A stretch of 50,694 bases of DNA from Tuberibacillus calidus DSM 17572 (GCF_000430685.1 NZ_AUMM01000029.1:1-50694), one strand, 5' to 3'. Positions 30,368-40,207 are shown, counted from the first letter of the stretch. Notes: generated by a model from the letters alone, not told the origin. Made by a program: numbers and translations.

Positions 30368-31882
30368 TTGGACGCTTCCATGAGGAAAGTGGTTGAAGCA
30401 AGTTACTTAACCGCAGAGTCCGCCGAATATTATCGCTCCATACTGAGGTATTTCTTTAAACAGCATGAGAGAATGCGAGATTTTATCGCGCCAGAGGAAA
30501 TTCTGGAGCATATGCGCACCATCCCGGCTTTTTATGATTACCAAGAAGAGCAACTCCACCAACATTTGGCGCAGCTCGTGAAATGGAATAATTTAGTTGC
30601 CCGTCAAGATATGACCAATGCAAAAACCGTTGAGGAATATAAGAAAAAGCGCTTCCGCTACCAGTGTACGCCGTATACCGTAGAAATTGAAAGAATGCTG
30701 ATTCAACTTGAGAAGATTGGCGATACTTTCCAAGGGTCGCTGGAACGCTCCCAATTTGACCGGCTACTTCAAGCGATCGCGACACTTCAGGAGGAAATGG
30801 ACAAGGGACTGGATAAGCCTTCCGAAGAATACATGCGGCTGTGGGAAGATGTCTTTCGTTATTTTCAAACGATCCGGACGAGGACGGCGGACTACATTGC
30901 TTATATCAACAGTGAAGAAACGAATCAACGCATGCAGACGGAAGCTTTTCTCGTTTTTAAAAACCAGTTTACCACATACCTTCGTGACTTCATCCTTTCG
31001 CTACAAAAAACATCTTTGCAAATCCAAGAACGCCTTCGGGAACTGACTGCTGACCGCCTCTCTCCCTTCTTCCAAAAACTTGTTCAACATCGCCTTTCGA
31101 TTCCCCGATTAGAGGATATCTCGACATCCAGTGAGGATTGGCTCAAGGAATACGAGGAATACTGGGATTCTCTGCGTTTATGGTTTTTAGGGGCGCCGAA
31201 CCGAGAAAGCGAGTTGGAGATGTTGCAATGGCAGACGAATGAAATGATCCGGCGCATCTCGAGATATGTGCAACGCCTTGGAGAAAGACAGCAGCATTTT
31301 CGCAGCCGCAAAAAAGATTATTTGCATCTTGCCCAATGGTTTGCAGAAACCGATGATCTTGAAGAGGCGCATAAAATATCATCGGTCGTTTTCGGTGCGA
31401 TGACGGTTGAACATTTACACATGGAGGATGCGTTATCAGATAATCTTTATGCAGACACTTGGGAATTGGAGCCGGTGGAATGGCCGATTAAACCGCGAAC
31501 GATCCATTACCGAGAAAAAACGAAGCCGGGTGCTTTTCAATCGAATAAAGAAAAGAAACAAAAGCAAAGGAAGAAATATTTGGAAGAGAGATTGAAGGAG
31601 CGGGCGATGATTGCCAAGCATATTTCCCAAGGAGTGATCAAGCTTTCGGAAATTGGAAATATTGATCCGTTTGTCCGTAAAGTGTTCCTTAGTTGGATTG
31701 CGAAAAGTGCGGTGGCGAAAAACCATACCATCAGAACCGATGACGGGTTAATCGTTGAAGTCCGGTTAAACAGAGAAAAGATGATCACGCTTACGGCTGA
31801 AGATGGGGTTTTAAAAATGCCGGAGACGGTTTTTGTCATAAAGAATGGAGGCGAACAGTTTGGAACCCTCACATCCGTTTGA
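30368..31882 (+). CDS. jetA: JetA, kleisin-like subunit of Wadjet type III (DUF2397/TIGR02677)
   Basis: About 504 residues, mostly helical. It resembles the DUF2397 family (TIGR02677) whose members act as the kleisin of a condensin-like anti-plasmid machine. Seen: N-terminal RKVVEASYLTAESAEYYRSILRYFFKQHERMR, a long helical middle with EYMRLWEDVFRYFQTIR, LGAPNRESELEMLQWQTNEMIRR, and a C-terminal winged part ending VVEVRLN...VFVIKNGGEQ. The TTG at 30368 follows AGGGTGG; ATG 30380 is the alternative. First gene of the four-gene run, each gene overlapping the next. Confidence 0.85.
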   Translation: MDASMRKVVEASYLTAESAEYYRSILRYFFKQHERMRDFIAPEEILEHMRTIPAFYDYQEEQLHQHLAQLVKWNNLVARQDMTNAKTVEEYKKKRFRYQCTPYTVEIERMLIQLEKIGDTFQGSLERSQFDRLLQAIATLQEEMDKGLDKPSEEYMRLWEDVFRYFQTIRTRTADYIAYINSEETNQRMQTEAFLVFKNQFTTYLRDFILSLQKTSLQIQERLRELTADRLSPFFQKLVQHRLSIPRLEDISTSSEDWLKEYEEYWDSLRLWFLGAPNRESELEMLQWQTNEMIRRISRYVQRLGERQQHFRSRKKDYLHLAQWFAETDDLEEAHKISSVVFGAMTVEHLHMEDALSDNLYADTWELEPVEWPIKPRTIHYREKTKPGAFQSNKEKKQKQRKKYLEERLKERAMIAKHISQGVIKLSEIGNIDPFVRKVFLSWIAKSAVAKNHTIRTDDGLIVEVRLNREKMITLTAEDGVLKMPETVFVIKNGGEQFGTLTSV

Positions 31883-33017
31883 TGAAAAAGCGATGCTTGG
31901 GCTCGAATTGTTGTTTCACCATTACTGGATCTTACGCGATGACAATCCAGAAGCCTACCGGCTCATCCGCGAGCGCGAAAAAGTACTGCGCCGCTATATT
32001 AACGAAAAATTTGGTATGCGTCTGATCGTCCATCAACATTTTATAAAGCTGGAAAAAGTGCCGGTGGATCCGGAAGCGTGGATGGGTATTCGCGAATTCC
32101 AAGAACCGATGGATTATGCGATCTTCTGCTGCGCACTGTCCTTTTTGGAAGGAAAAGCTGTTGACGAACAGTTTTTACTCTCGGAATTGTGTCAGGAGAT
32201 CCAAAGCGTCTATCCCGGCCCATTCCCATTGGATTGGACCGTCTATACCCACCGAAAATCGCTGATTCGAGCTGTTAAACAGTTGATGGCCTTTCATCTC
32301 ATCCGGACGGTCGACGGAGAAATCGAGCGATTCGACCGCGATGAAAACGAAGAAGTGCTGTATGAAGCGACGGTCTATAGCCGATATTTTATGCGATCAT
32401 ACCCTGAAGACTTTTCTTCTTACCGTAATTGGCAAGAACTTTTGGCAGATGATTGGAAGCTGAATACGGAAGATGAAAGGCGTAAGCGCGTTTATAGAAA
32501 GCTCTTCTTTTCACCGGGGATACAAAGAAAAGAGCGTGACGACCCGGACTTTATGTACATCCGTCAATTTCGAAATCGGCTCACTGAAGATATTGAAAGC
32601 CATAGCGATTATCGGCTCCACGTCTATAAAAATACCGCTTTTTTGTCGATTGAGAATCCGAAACAATACCATCACGTTTTTCCTGACCAGAAGGCCTCCA
32701 CGGACCTTTTGCTGCAGTTATCGCATTTTTTGCATGAACACTCGGAAGCCTACGTTCCGAATGAAAAAGGCGAAATTTTAATGACGGAAGGCGAATTGGA
32801 ACAAGTCATTGACCGGTTGCGCGCGCTTTATGAAGAAGGATGGGCGAAAACATTCCGGGAAAAAAGCACGCCTATGATTCGTGCGGAGTTGTGCGCCGTC
32901 ATGAAAGAATGGATGATGGCTGAAGAGGATGCGGGATCATTCATCCGGATCAAATCGTTATTGGGCGTCATGACCGGAAAATATCCCGATGACTTCAGGA
33001 AGGAGGAGACCCTATGA
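31860..33017 (+). CDS. jetB: JetB, KITE-like subunit of Wadjet type III (DUF2398/TIGR02678)
   Basis: 385 residues with winged-helix features (ERFDRDENEEVLYEATVYSRYFMRSYPEDF) as in the DUF2398 family (TIGR02678). In such machines JetB is the KITE dimer partner that sits on the kleisin. The TTG at 31860 follows GGAGG by eight bases and begins inside the end of jetA, overlapping it by 23 bases; the upstream ATG 31845 is part of that ribosome-binding site. Its stop overlaps the jetC start (ATGA). Confidence 0.85.
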   Translation: MEPSHPFDEKAMLGLELLFHHYWILRDDNPEAYRLIREREKVLRRYINEKFGMRLIVHQHFIKLEKVPVDPEAWMGIREFQEPMDYAIFCCALSFLEGKAVDEQFLLSELCQEIQSVYPGPFPLDWTVYTHRKSLIRAVKQLMAFHLIRTVDGEIERFDRDENEEVLYEATVYSRYFMRSYPEDFSSYRNWQELLADDWKLNTEDERRKRVYRKLFFSPGIQRKERDDPDFMYIRQFRNRLTEDIESHSDYRLHVYKNTAFLSIENPKQYHHVFPDQKASTDLLLQLSHFLHEHSEAYVPNEKGEILMTEGELEQVIDRLRALYEEGWAKTFREKSTPMIRAELCAVMKEWMMAEEDAGSFIRIKSLLGVMTGKYPDDFRKEETL

Positions 33018-36000
33018 GTTTCGACCGTTGGATGATGAACCGAGCTGGGCTATTGAATTTTTGGTATTATGACGATGAAATTTTCACTTTTTCTAATGGA
33101 AAACTGCTGCTTCGCGGGACGAACGGGTCGGGGAAATCCGTGACGATGCAAAGCTTTATTCCGGTTTTACTCGACGGCAAGAAAACTCCGGATCGTTTAG
33201 ACCCATTCGGATCCAAAGCGCGAAAAATGGAAGATTATTTATTAGGGGAAAAAGATGTGGTAGACCGTGATGAGCGGACAGGGTATCTTTTCTTGGAATA
33301 TAAAAAGCAAAACACCGAACAATACCTTACCACCGGCATTGGGATGCAGGCGAAGCGGCATAAGGGCATTAAATCTTGGTATTTTTTGATTACCGATAAT
33401 CGCCGGATCGGTATCGACTTTGAATTAGCCCATACGCATGGCGGGGACAGGGTGCCGCTTTCCGCAAAAGAACTGGAAAATCGCATCAGTACAGGCGGTT
33501 ATGTCGTCCATAGCCAAAGTGAATACATGGAGCTCGTCAATCGTTATGTCTTTGGTTTTCAGTCGATTGAGGCTTACGAAGACCTTATTAAACTGCTCAT
33601 TCAACTGCGCAGTCCGAAGCTTTCCAAAGATTTTAAGCCGACGGTTATTTATGAAATTTTGGAATCGGCCTTACCGCCTTTAACAGATGATGAGCTCAGG
33701 CATTTATCGGACACGATCGAAAGCCTAGATCAAGCTAAACAACAACTCGACCAGCTTGAGCGGGAATATGAATCGACAAAGCGGCTCGTCAAACAATATC
33801 ACGCCTATAACGAACTGATGATGTATGAGAGAGCGAGAGAATGGCAATTTGCCTTGAAAAAACGCGATGACGCAGAAAGTGAAAGGAATCGGCTCGCAGA
33901 AGCGATTGAACAATTGACTACGGACATCGAAGGCCTTGAAAAAGATAAAATTCGCTACCGCAAGCAGAAGGAGCTGGCGAAGGCTGAGAGCGAACGACTG
34001 CAGAATCATGAAGTGTGGCGGTTAGAATCGGAAAAAACGAAAATTCAGGAGCGAGCGCTTGAGCTATCTAAGGAAATTAAGGCGCTTGAAGCCAAATGGG
34101 ATCAAAAAAAGGCGCAATATAGGGAAACACAAAAAGCGTGCGAACGGGAAGAAGATACCCTTCATCAAGCAGAAAAAAGTCAGCAGGAAATACTGGAAGA
34201 ATTAGCTTATGACGCCGAGGATACGGCTTTTTCGGCGCATGAGACAAATGCCCAAGATTACGCGCGACTTAAAGAGGATGACTTCGATTTTTCGGTCTGG
34301 CATAAAGAAGTCGAGGACCATGATGCGCTTCTAGCAATGCTTAAACAGCTTGCCGAAGATGCCGATCGCCTTAAAGCGGAGCATGAACGCTTGGAACGGC
34401 AATCTTCCGAGAAGAAAAGGGAGCTAGATGAATGCCGGCAAGAACTTGACCATTTAAAGCAATGGTTTAATGAACAAAAGCAGGTGCTTGAGGAAAATAT
34501 TTTTCAATGGATCAAACACCATCCCGAATTAACGATCCCCCAAGACCGCCTCCAAGAGGTGATGCGTGCCATGCAAGGTTTATATGACACGCACCGCTAT
34601 GACGACGTTCGGGGACCGTTGGTTGATGCGATCAATGATTATACGGCAGAATTAAAAACGAAAATCCGTTTAAAAGAAAACGAAAAGCGGGCAAAAGAAG
34701 AAGCCATCCAGGCAGCCGAAGCGGACCTTAACTATTGGAGGACGCTGAAGATTCCTCAGCCTGAACGTCCAGAAGAAACCGAGCGTTTTCGTCAAGAACT
34801 CGAAGAAAAGGCGACCCCATATCTTCCATTTTATGCGGCGGTAGAGTTCCAAGATCATGTCACGGACGAACAAAAAGAACGCCTAGAAGCGGCCCTAAAG
34901 AAAACAGGTATCCTGGACAGCTTGATCACAGCAGAGCCTGTCATCCCGCAACATGACAGCGTCATCGGCCGAAAACCACGGCTGCTTGAGCCGACGCTAG
35001 CTGATTTTTTACGTCCCGATGTCGATGGCGATAGTCCGGTATCCGCTGATGTGATCGATGAGGTCCTGCGCAGCATTCCACTCACCCCGGATGACGGCCT
35101 ATTCCACATCGATGCTGACGGCCGCTATACCATTGGTTGCCTCAGCGGACATGCTCCGATTGAAGGGTCATCGAAGTATATCGGGCGCTCGTCGCGCAAG
35201 CGCTATCAAAAGGAAAAAATAGATGAATGCCTCGCCCAACTTGAAGCTTTGCGCGCAGAGTGGGAAGCGCTCCATCAAGAGGTTATTCAGCTTGAAGCTG
35301 CTCTGGAAGAAGCAGACGGCTTACGGCAAACGCTGCCATCTGATAAGGATTTAAGTGACTTGTTTTATCAAATCGAAAGTACGACACGACGCATGAAAGA
35401 TTTACAAGAGACTTTAACGGCTTTAGATCAGGAGTATAAGGCTGTTCACCAACAGTTCCGGCTTGTGCGCTCTGAGCTTCAGGCGAAAGGCGGGCATTTG
35501 AATCTGACATTGACCGATGAGGCGCTTGGTTTAGCCCAAAAGGCTTTTAAGCATTACAGAAAAAATATCCATCAATTAGAAACAGCGACGCAAGTTTTTC
35601 GATTTGCGAAAAGGCGCTTGGATGATCTCAGACACCGCCTGCGGGAAATTGAAGCCGATCTTGATGAAATCAAAGGCAATGCGAACATAAAAACCGATCA
35701 GCTCAGCCTAGCACAATTAGAAGTCGCCTCCATTGAAAAACAGCTGAAACTGCAAGGAATTGATGACGTGCGGCGGCGCATTCAGGACGTGCAACGCGCG
35801 TTGAATGAGGCGGAGCATCAAATGGAGGCGATCAACCACACGCTTCCGGAAAAGATGACCGAAAAGCGGAATCATGAAGAAAAAAAAGCTCTGGCGGAAG
35901 TCAAATGCCAATTTTGGTCAAGAATGGCCGATGTTTGGGAGAAGATGGTGAAGGCGGAAGCAGCACTTGGCTTTATCGAAATTGAGGCCATTGAACCGGA

Positions 36001-37156
36001 AGCCATTTTAAACCAACTTCGCCATGCGGAAAAATACGATCGCGCCAAAGTGAGTGAACAGCTTTCAAAGGCCTTCATCAATGAACAACAATTTTTAACC
36101 GAATACCGCATGTTTGAATATGCCGTTGATACGGAGCGCCCGGATTGGTTTGATGAAGATGATGGCGGCGAGTTTGACCCGTTTAAAAGAGCATGGGAGC
36201 AGATGAAAAGCCGTCGCCTAATCCAAATGGAATACCTTGGTCAACGCGTCAGCCCGTACTTTGTCCAGTCAACACTAGCAAAGGAAATCGAAGACCAAAA
36301 AATTTGGCTTGATGAACAAGACCGGAGGCTTTACGAAGACATTGTCGTCAATTCTGTCGGTGTCATTTTGAGGCGCCGCATACAACGCGCAGAAAAATGG
36401 GTTCAAGAGATGGACAAAATCATGAGGAGCCGCGACAGTTCAAGCGGGTTGACATTTTCCATTGCGTGGAAGCCGCTCACGGCCGAGACGGAAGAAGAAC
36501 TCGATACGAAAGACCTTGTGAAATTACTGCAACGCAACAGCAAGTTTTTAAGTGAAGAAGATTTAAATAAAATTACGAAACACTTTCAATCGAAAATAGA
36601 ACGGGCCAAAGAGCTCATTCAATTGCGAAGTGAAGGCGCAACCCTCCACCAAGTTTTAAAAGAAGTGCTCGACTACCGGAAATGGTTTGCGTTCGTCCTA
36701 TCCTATCAGCGAGTGAACGAGCCGAAACGGGAATTAACGAACACGGCGTTTTACAAATTCAGCGGCGGGGAAAAAGCGATGGCCATGTACATCCCGCTGT
36801 TTACAGCCGCTTATTCCCGTTATGGGGAAGCCGGCAAAATGGCCCCATACATCATCTCACTCGACGAAGCTTTTGCCGGAGTCGATGAAAACAACATCCG
36901 TGATATGTTTGAAGTCGTTGAGCAACTCGGCTTTAATTACATCATGAATTCGCAAGCTTTATGGGGCGATTATGATACGATTTCATCGCTTTCGATCTGT
37001 GAGCTTGTCCGTCCCAAAAATGCCGATTATGTCACCGTCATTCGCTATCACTGGAATGGCCGTGAGCGCATGTTGGTCACAGAGGCTACGGAAACGTCTG
37101 ATTCACAAGTAAAAGAATCGCATGCCGCACAGCCGGAGTTGGTCAGTCATGAATAA
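33014..37156 (+). CDS. jetC: JetC, SMC-like ATPase of Wadjet type III (TIGR02680)
   Basis: 1380 residues: an SMC-like ATPase that with JetA and JetB extrudes DNA loops. Walker A GTNGSGKSVTM is at about 35-45; the middle is very long coiled coil (about 225-1000) interrupted by a hinge-like region (about 690-740); signature FYKFSGGEKAMAMYIPLF near 1255 and Walker B ISLDEAFAGVDE near 1285 close the ATP site. So both halves of the ATPase head are intact. AGGAAGGAGG precedes ATG 33014. It overlaps jetB by four bases and jetD by eight. Length matches the roughly 1350-residue family. Confidence 0.92.
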   Translation: MSFDRWMMNRAGLLNFWYYDDEIFTFSNGKLLLRGTNGSGKSVTMQSFIPVLLDGKKTPDRLDPFGSKARKMEDYLLGEKDVVDRDERTGYLFLEYKKQNTEQYLTTGIGMQAKRHKGIKSWYFLITDNRRIGIDFELAHTHGGDRVPLSAKELENRISTGGYVVHSQSEYMELVNRYVFGFQSIEAYEDLIKLLIQLRSPKLSKDFKPTVIYEILESALPPLTDDELRHLSDTIESLDQAKQQLDQLEREYESTKRLVKQYHAYNELMMYERAREWQFALKKRDDAESERNRLAEAIEQLTTDIEGLEKDKIRYRKQKELAKAESERLQNHEVWRLESEKTKIQERALELSKEIKALEAKWDQKKAQYRETQKACEREEDTLHQAEKSQQEILEELAYDAEDTAFSAHETNAQDYARLKEDDFDFSVWHKEVEDHDALLAMLKQLAEDADRLKAEHERLERQSSEKKRELDECRQELDHLKQWFNEQKQVLEENIFQWIKHHPELTIPQDRLQEVMRAMQGLYDTHRYDDVRGPLVDAINDYTAELKTKIRLKENEKRAKEEAIQAAEADLNYWRTLKIPQPERPEETERFRQELEEKATPYLPFYAAVEFQDHVTDEQKERLEAALKKTGILDSLITAEPVIPQHDSVIGRKPRLLEPTLADFLRPDVDGDSPVSADVIDEVLRSIPLTPDDGLFHIDADGRYTIGCLSGHAPIEGSSKYIGRSSRKRYQKEKIDECLAQLEALRAEWEALHQEVIQLEAALEEADGLRQTLPSDKDLSDLFYQIESTTRRMKDLQETLTALDQEYKAVHQQFRLVRSELQAKGGHLNLTLTDEALGLAQKAFKHYRKNIHQLETATQVFRFAKRRLDDLRHRLREIEADLDEIKGNANIKTDQLSLAQLEVASIEKQLKLQGIDDVRRRIQDVQRALNEAEHQMEAINHTLPEKMTEKRNHEEKKALAEVKCQFWSRMADVWEKMVKAEAALGFIEIEAIEPEAILNQLRHAEKYDRAKVSEQLSKAFINEQQFLTEYRMFEYAVDTERPDWFDEDDGGEFDPFKRAWEQMKSRRLIQMEYLGQRVSPYFVQSTLAKEIEDQKIWLDEQDRRLYEDIVVNSVGVILRRRIQRAEKWVQEMDKIMRSRDSSSGLTFSIAWKPLTAETEEELDTKDLVKLLQRNSKFLSEEDLNKITKHFQSKIERAKELIQLRSEGATLHQVLKEVLDYRKWFAFVLSYQRVNEPKRELTNTAFYKFSGGEKAMAMYIPLFTAAYSRYGEAGKMAPYIISLDEAFAGVDENNIRDMFEVVEQLGFNYIMNSQALWGDYDTISSLSICELVRPKNADYVTVIRYHWNGRERMLVTEATETSDSQVKESHAAQPELVSHE

Positions 37157-38432
37157 AACCGTGGATCTTTTTCGGACAGAGCCGGGATTCTACAAGCTTT
37201 TCAATTTATTTAAGGAAAAATACCGCTCGCTCGGGCGCCTCGGCGGGTCCGTCAAACTGTCGGGCTTTACCCGCCAGGAACTGGAGTCCATCGCTGGATT
37301 TTTAGCCATTCCACCTGAGGAGCTGGCGGAAAAAGGCAAAGTAGGGCTTATCGCCTTTGAAAAAGCCTTAAAGCAGACGGCTTTTGCTCAATATCGCTTG
37401 CCGGAATTGATCGAAACCGTGCTCGGAGAAAAACTCATCACGAAAGCTGAAGAAATACGGGAAAGCGAAACAAAAGAAGCGGCGTTTTGGGCGCAATTGG
37501 TCGAGGAATGTCCGGAAGGTCGTTGGTGGTGGGAGCATATTCGCTCGAAAGCACCGGATGCGCGGTGGATTTGGGCTTTATATCACGAAGATGCCGAGGC
37601 TTTAAAGGCTAAGCTTTTGACTGTTTTTTCTGCGTATCAAGCACTTCCCGCGGCTGGTGCGTATGAGCGGTTGCCATTATTTAGCCAACGCGTGACGGGT
37701 CAACCCCATTATTTTGACCAAGATCGAACAGAAGGCAAACTGTTTCTACATTGCCTGCATGTCGGTCAATTCCAACAAGATGCCATTGAAACCATGCCAA
37801 AGACATCAGAAGAAATCAACGACCTTTTGGCGAAGTATGGTTTGCTTAAAGATGATCTTTGGAGTTTTGTGACTTGTTGCGGTTTGATTGCAGAAACAGC
37901 GAGTGGCGCATCCCGTGTGTTTCAAGCGGCTCTCGAAGATGGGGCGGCATTAAATGTGCCGATGCGGGAACTGGTTAAGCTGCGAAGAATCTCACCAGCG
38001 GTGGGAAATAAAGTTTGGATTCTCGAAAATTCAAGTGTTTGCTCAACTTTAATGGATGAAGTGCCTGGTGTGCCGATCATTTGCACCCACGGTCAGTTTC
38101 GCACGGCGGCATGGATCCTTATCGATCGACTCCTTGAATCTGACGTCGAATTGCACTACTCTGGCGACCTTGACCCAGAAGGGCTGCAGATGGCGGCTCG
38201 CTTGCATCGGCGGGCAGCGGGGCGCGTCCGATTTTGGCGGATGGATGTGGCCGCCTACCAACGCTCCCGTTCCGATGAAGACATCTCCGACCGCCTGATA
38301 AAATTGGAGGGCATCCAGATCCCTGAGTTGGCTCCTGTTATAGCCGAGTTGAAAAAAACAAAGAGAGCGGGCTATCAGGAAGGCTTAATTTCCGAATTAG
38401 TCGCTGATCTGCGAAAAGAGTACGGCGCTTGA
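37149..38432 (+). CDS. jetD: JetD, Toprim nuclease of Wadjet type III (DUF3323/DUF2399, TIGR02679)
   Basis: 427 residues. The N-terminal part (about 15-130, FRTEPGFYKLFNLFKEKYRSLGRLGGSVKLSG) matches the DUF3323 type; the C-terminal third is a Toprim fold: WILENSSVCSTL with the catalytic Glu (near 305), then ELHYSGDLDPEGLQMA with the acidic pair. In the family JetD nicks or cuts the DNA captured by JetABC, restricting circular plasmids. Acidic residues are all present. Start ATG 37149 is inside the end of jetC. Last gene of the operon, with no clear terminator seen. Confidence 0.88.
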   Translation: MNKTVDLFRTEPGFYKLFNLFKEKYRSLGRLGGSVKLSGFTRQELESIAGFLAIPPEELAEKGKVGLIAFEKALKQTAFAQYRLPELIETVLGEKLITKAEEIRESETKEAAFWAQLVEECPEGRWWWEHIRSKAPDARWIWALYHEDAEALKAKLLTVFSAYQALPAAGAYERLPLFSQRVTGQPHYFDQDRTEGKLFLHCLHVGQFQQDAIETMPKTSEEINDLLAKYGLLKDDLWSFVTCCGLIAETASGASRVFQAALEDGAALNVPMRELVKLRRISPAVGNKVWILENSSVCSTLMDEVPGVPIICTHGQFRTAAWILIDRLLESDVELHYSGDLDPEGLQMAARLHRRAAGRVRFWRMDVAAYQRSRSDEDISDRLIKLEGIQIPELAPVIAELKKTKRAGYQEGLISELVADLRKEYGA

Positions 38433-38591
38433 GTACGGTTTTACATCTCCATTTGTTCCAGAAAATGAGTAGAAATGCTTGCTGTTATGGACTTGTTAAA
38501 GGTGACAGGTTATGTTCGTGGTGGTAGTTCACCGAAAAAACATTTCAGACTTTTATTTTCTTGTTCACAAGGAGCGAAAAAGCCATTTCAA

Positions 38592-39290
38592 ATGAACCAT
38601 ATTAATGATAGTTTTATGAGAACCCTTGAGCCTTTTAGCTCTGATTTGTACAGATATTGTCGGATGATGACAGGAACGCCTTGGGATGCGGATGATCTCT
38701 ATCAAGAAACATTGATGAAGGCCTACCAAGCATCAATATCTTTTGGCGAGCACCCAGCGCCGAAAGCGTATTTATTTAGGATTGCGACGAATGCTTGGAT
38801 TGATCAATGCCGGAAAAACAAATACTCTTTGGATACATATGAAGACGAGCATTACGCCGTAAAAACACAAAACTTGGCGTTTGACATTCGCGAGGCCATG
38901 GAAGAATTGTTATGCCATTTACCACCGCGCCAATTGTCCATCCTTCTGTTAATTGATGTATTCGAATTTGATGTCCGCTCGGCCTCAGTATTGATGGACA
39001 TGACAGAAGGCGCGTTAAAGGCGGCGCTGCACCGGGCGAGAACGACTTTGAAACAAGTAAAACAAGAGGAAGGTCAAGTGCGTTCAAGCTTGAAATTAAA
39101 AAGCGTGCCGGAACTGGTTGATATTTTTCTTGCCGCTTTTCAGAGGCATGACCCGGTTGCGGTGAGCCGAGCCTACTATTCTCTCAAACACCATGGTGTG
39201 GATGTGATGCGAGTGGCAAGCCGCGGTGCGGTGTCTTTCCAATTCGAGGACCCGGACGGCAATGTTTTTACAGTTGTGACGAAAACTTAA
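38592..39290 (+). CDS. ECF-like sigma-70 family factor with VOC-like tail
   Basis: About 232 residues. Sigma region 2 is seen at FSSDLYRYCRMMTGTPWDADDLYQETLMKAYQ and AYLFRIATNAWIDQCRKNK; region 4 at LPPRQLSILLLIDVFEFDVRSASVLMDMTEGALKAALHRARTTLK. A C-terminal addition (about 165-232) begins like a SnoaL-type domain (PELVDIFLAAFQRHDPVAV) and ends FEDPDGNVFTVVTK, a phrase typical of glyoxalase/VOC proteins. No anti-sigma gene is next door. Start ATG 38592 is the first that gives a normal sigma region 2; the spacing to AAGGAG is long (17 bases), so an upstream start is possible. Two VOC genes follow on the same strand. Confidence 0.75.
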   Translation: MNHINDSFMRTLEPFSSDLYRYCRMMTGTPWDADDLYQETLMKAYQASISFGEHPAPKAYLFRIATNAWIDQCRKNKYSLDTYEDEHYAVKTQNLAFDIREAMEELLCHLPPRQLSILLLIDVFEFDVRSASVLMDMTEGALKAALHRARTTLKQVKQEEGQVRSSLKLKSVPELVDIFLAAFQRHDPVAVSRAYYSLKHHGVDVMRVASRGAVSFQFEDPDGNVFTVVTKT

Positions 39291-39373
39291 AATTTCTTTT
39301 GCATTGACCGTATCCTTTTTCAGTTATTCAACGTTAATAGGGTGAACTGACTATTTTAAAGGAGTTGGATTAA

Positions 39374-39742
39374 ATGGCTTTTATCAAAAGGATTGACACG
39401 GTCTTTGTTCCAGTGACCGATTTGAGGCGGTCGGAAGAATGGTATCTGAAGGTGTTCCCATTTAAAGTCACGTTCCGAAGCGCTGACGGCAGTTATATCG
39501 GTTTTAGTTTTAAGGATCATCATCCGCTGCAAACGGGGCTGTGTATTTACAAAACCGATAAAGTGGAAAGAAATGGGCATCCGTCGTTTAATTTTTACGC
39601 GGAAGATATCGACGGCTACCACCATTTTCTGAAAGAGCAAAATGTTAAAGTGAGTGAAATCCATGAAGATGATAACACGCGCTTCTTTGAATTTTATGAT
39701 CCGGATGGCAATGAACTAAGCGCTGTCACATTTCCGGAGTAA
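39374..39742 (+). CDS. VOC-family (glyoxalase/bleomycin-resistance fold) protein
   Basis: 122 residues, one VOC domain made of two beta-alpha-beta modules: RIDTVFVPVTDLRRSEEWYLKVFPF at the start, and RFFEFYDPDGNELSAVTFPE at the end. Metal-ligand residues cannot be assigned with certainty; the expected first His position is not clearly His. GGAG lies about eight bases before ATG 39374. It is followed after 24 bases by a second VOC gene, with which it may form a heterodimer. Confidence 0.82.
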   Translation: MAFIKRIDTVFVPVTDLRRSEEWYLKVFPFKVTFRSADGSYIGFSFKDHHPLQTGLCIYKTDKVERNGHPSFNFYAEDIDGYHHFLKEQNVKVSEIHEDDNTRFFEFYDPDGNELSAVTFPE

Positions 39743-39766
39743 TGGATAAAAAAGGAGAATGATCAA

Positions 39767-40198
39767 ATGGCCATACCGCAGATTACCAAAATAGCGACCG
39801 TGGAAATTCCCGTTTCCAATTTGGAGCGTTCCATCCAATGGTACACGGATGTTTTAAAACTGAAATTGAACTACAAAGGCGAAAAAGAAGCGATGCTGCT
39901 TTTTCATACAAAAGGCAGTCCGACAATTTTTCTGGTGGAAACCAATGAGAACAGAAGGCTTTCCTTTTTAAACACCAACACCGGCATCACCCACAGCGTC
40001 ATTGACTTTTATACGCCCGACTTAAAAGGATTTTATGAGTACCTTAAAGAGAAGAGTGTGGAAGTCGGCACTTACAATGCGGATCAGGATAATCCGAAAA
40101 GTTTGGGAGGATTCGGTTTTAAAGATCCGGACGGCAATTGCCTTTCCGCCTGCAATATCGACCATGATAAGTATATTGTGGAAGAAGCGTTGGCATAA
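39767..40198 (+). CDS. VOC-family (glyoxalase/bleomycin-resistance fold) protein
   Basis: 143 residues, one VOC domain: KIATVEIPVSNLERSIQWYTDVLKLKL at the start, THSVIDFYTPDLKGFYEYLK in the middle, and FGFKDPDGNCLSACNIDHDK at the end. Candidate metal ligands include His in THSV and Glu in the N-terminal strand (TVEIPV). AAAAGGAG lies about 8 bases before ATG. It ends before a terminator, so the two VOC genes, possibly with the sigma factor, form one transcript. Confidence 0.83.
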   Translation: MAIPQITKIATVEIPVSNLERSIQWYTDVLKLKLNYKGEKEAMLLFHTKGSPTIFLVETNENRRLSFLNTNTGITHSVIDFYTPDLKGFYEYLKEKSVEVGTYNADQDNPKSLGGFGFKDPDGNCLSACNIDHDKYIVEEALA

Positions 40199-40207
40199 GA
40201 ATCACGA

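Noticed and set aside
30505-30525. A 16-base match in jetA to the ACTGGAGCATATGCGCA word of the 143-bp repeat
   Set aside because: It falls in a normal coding stretch (LEHMRT) with no flanking similarity; judged coincidence.
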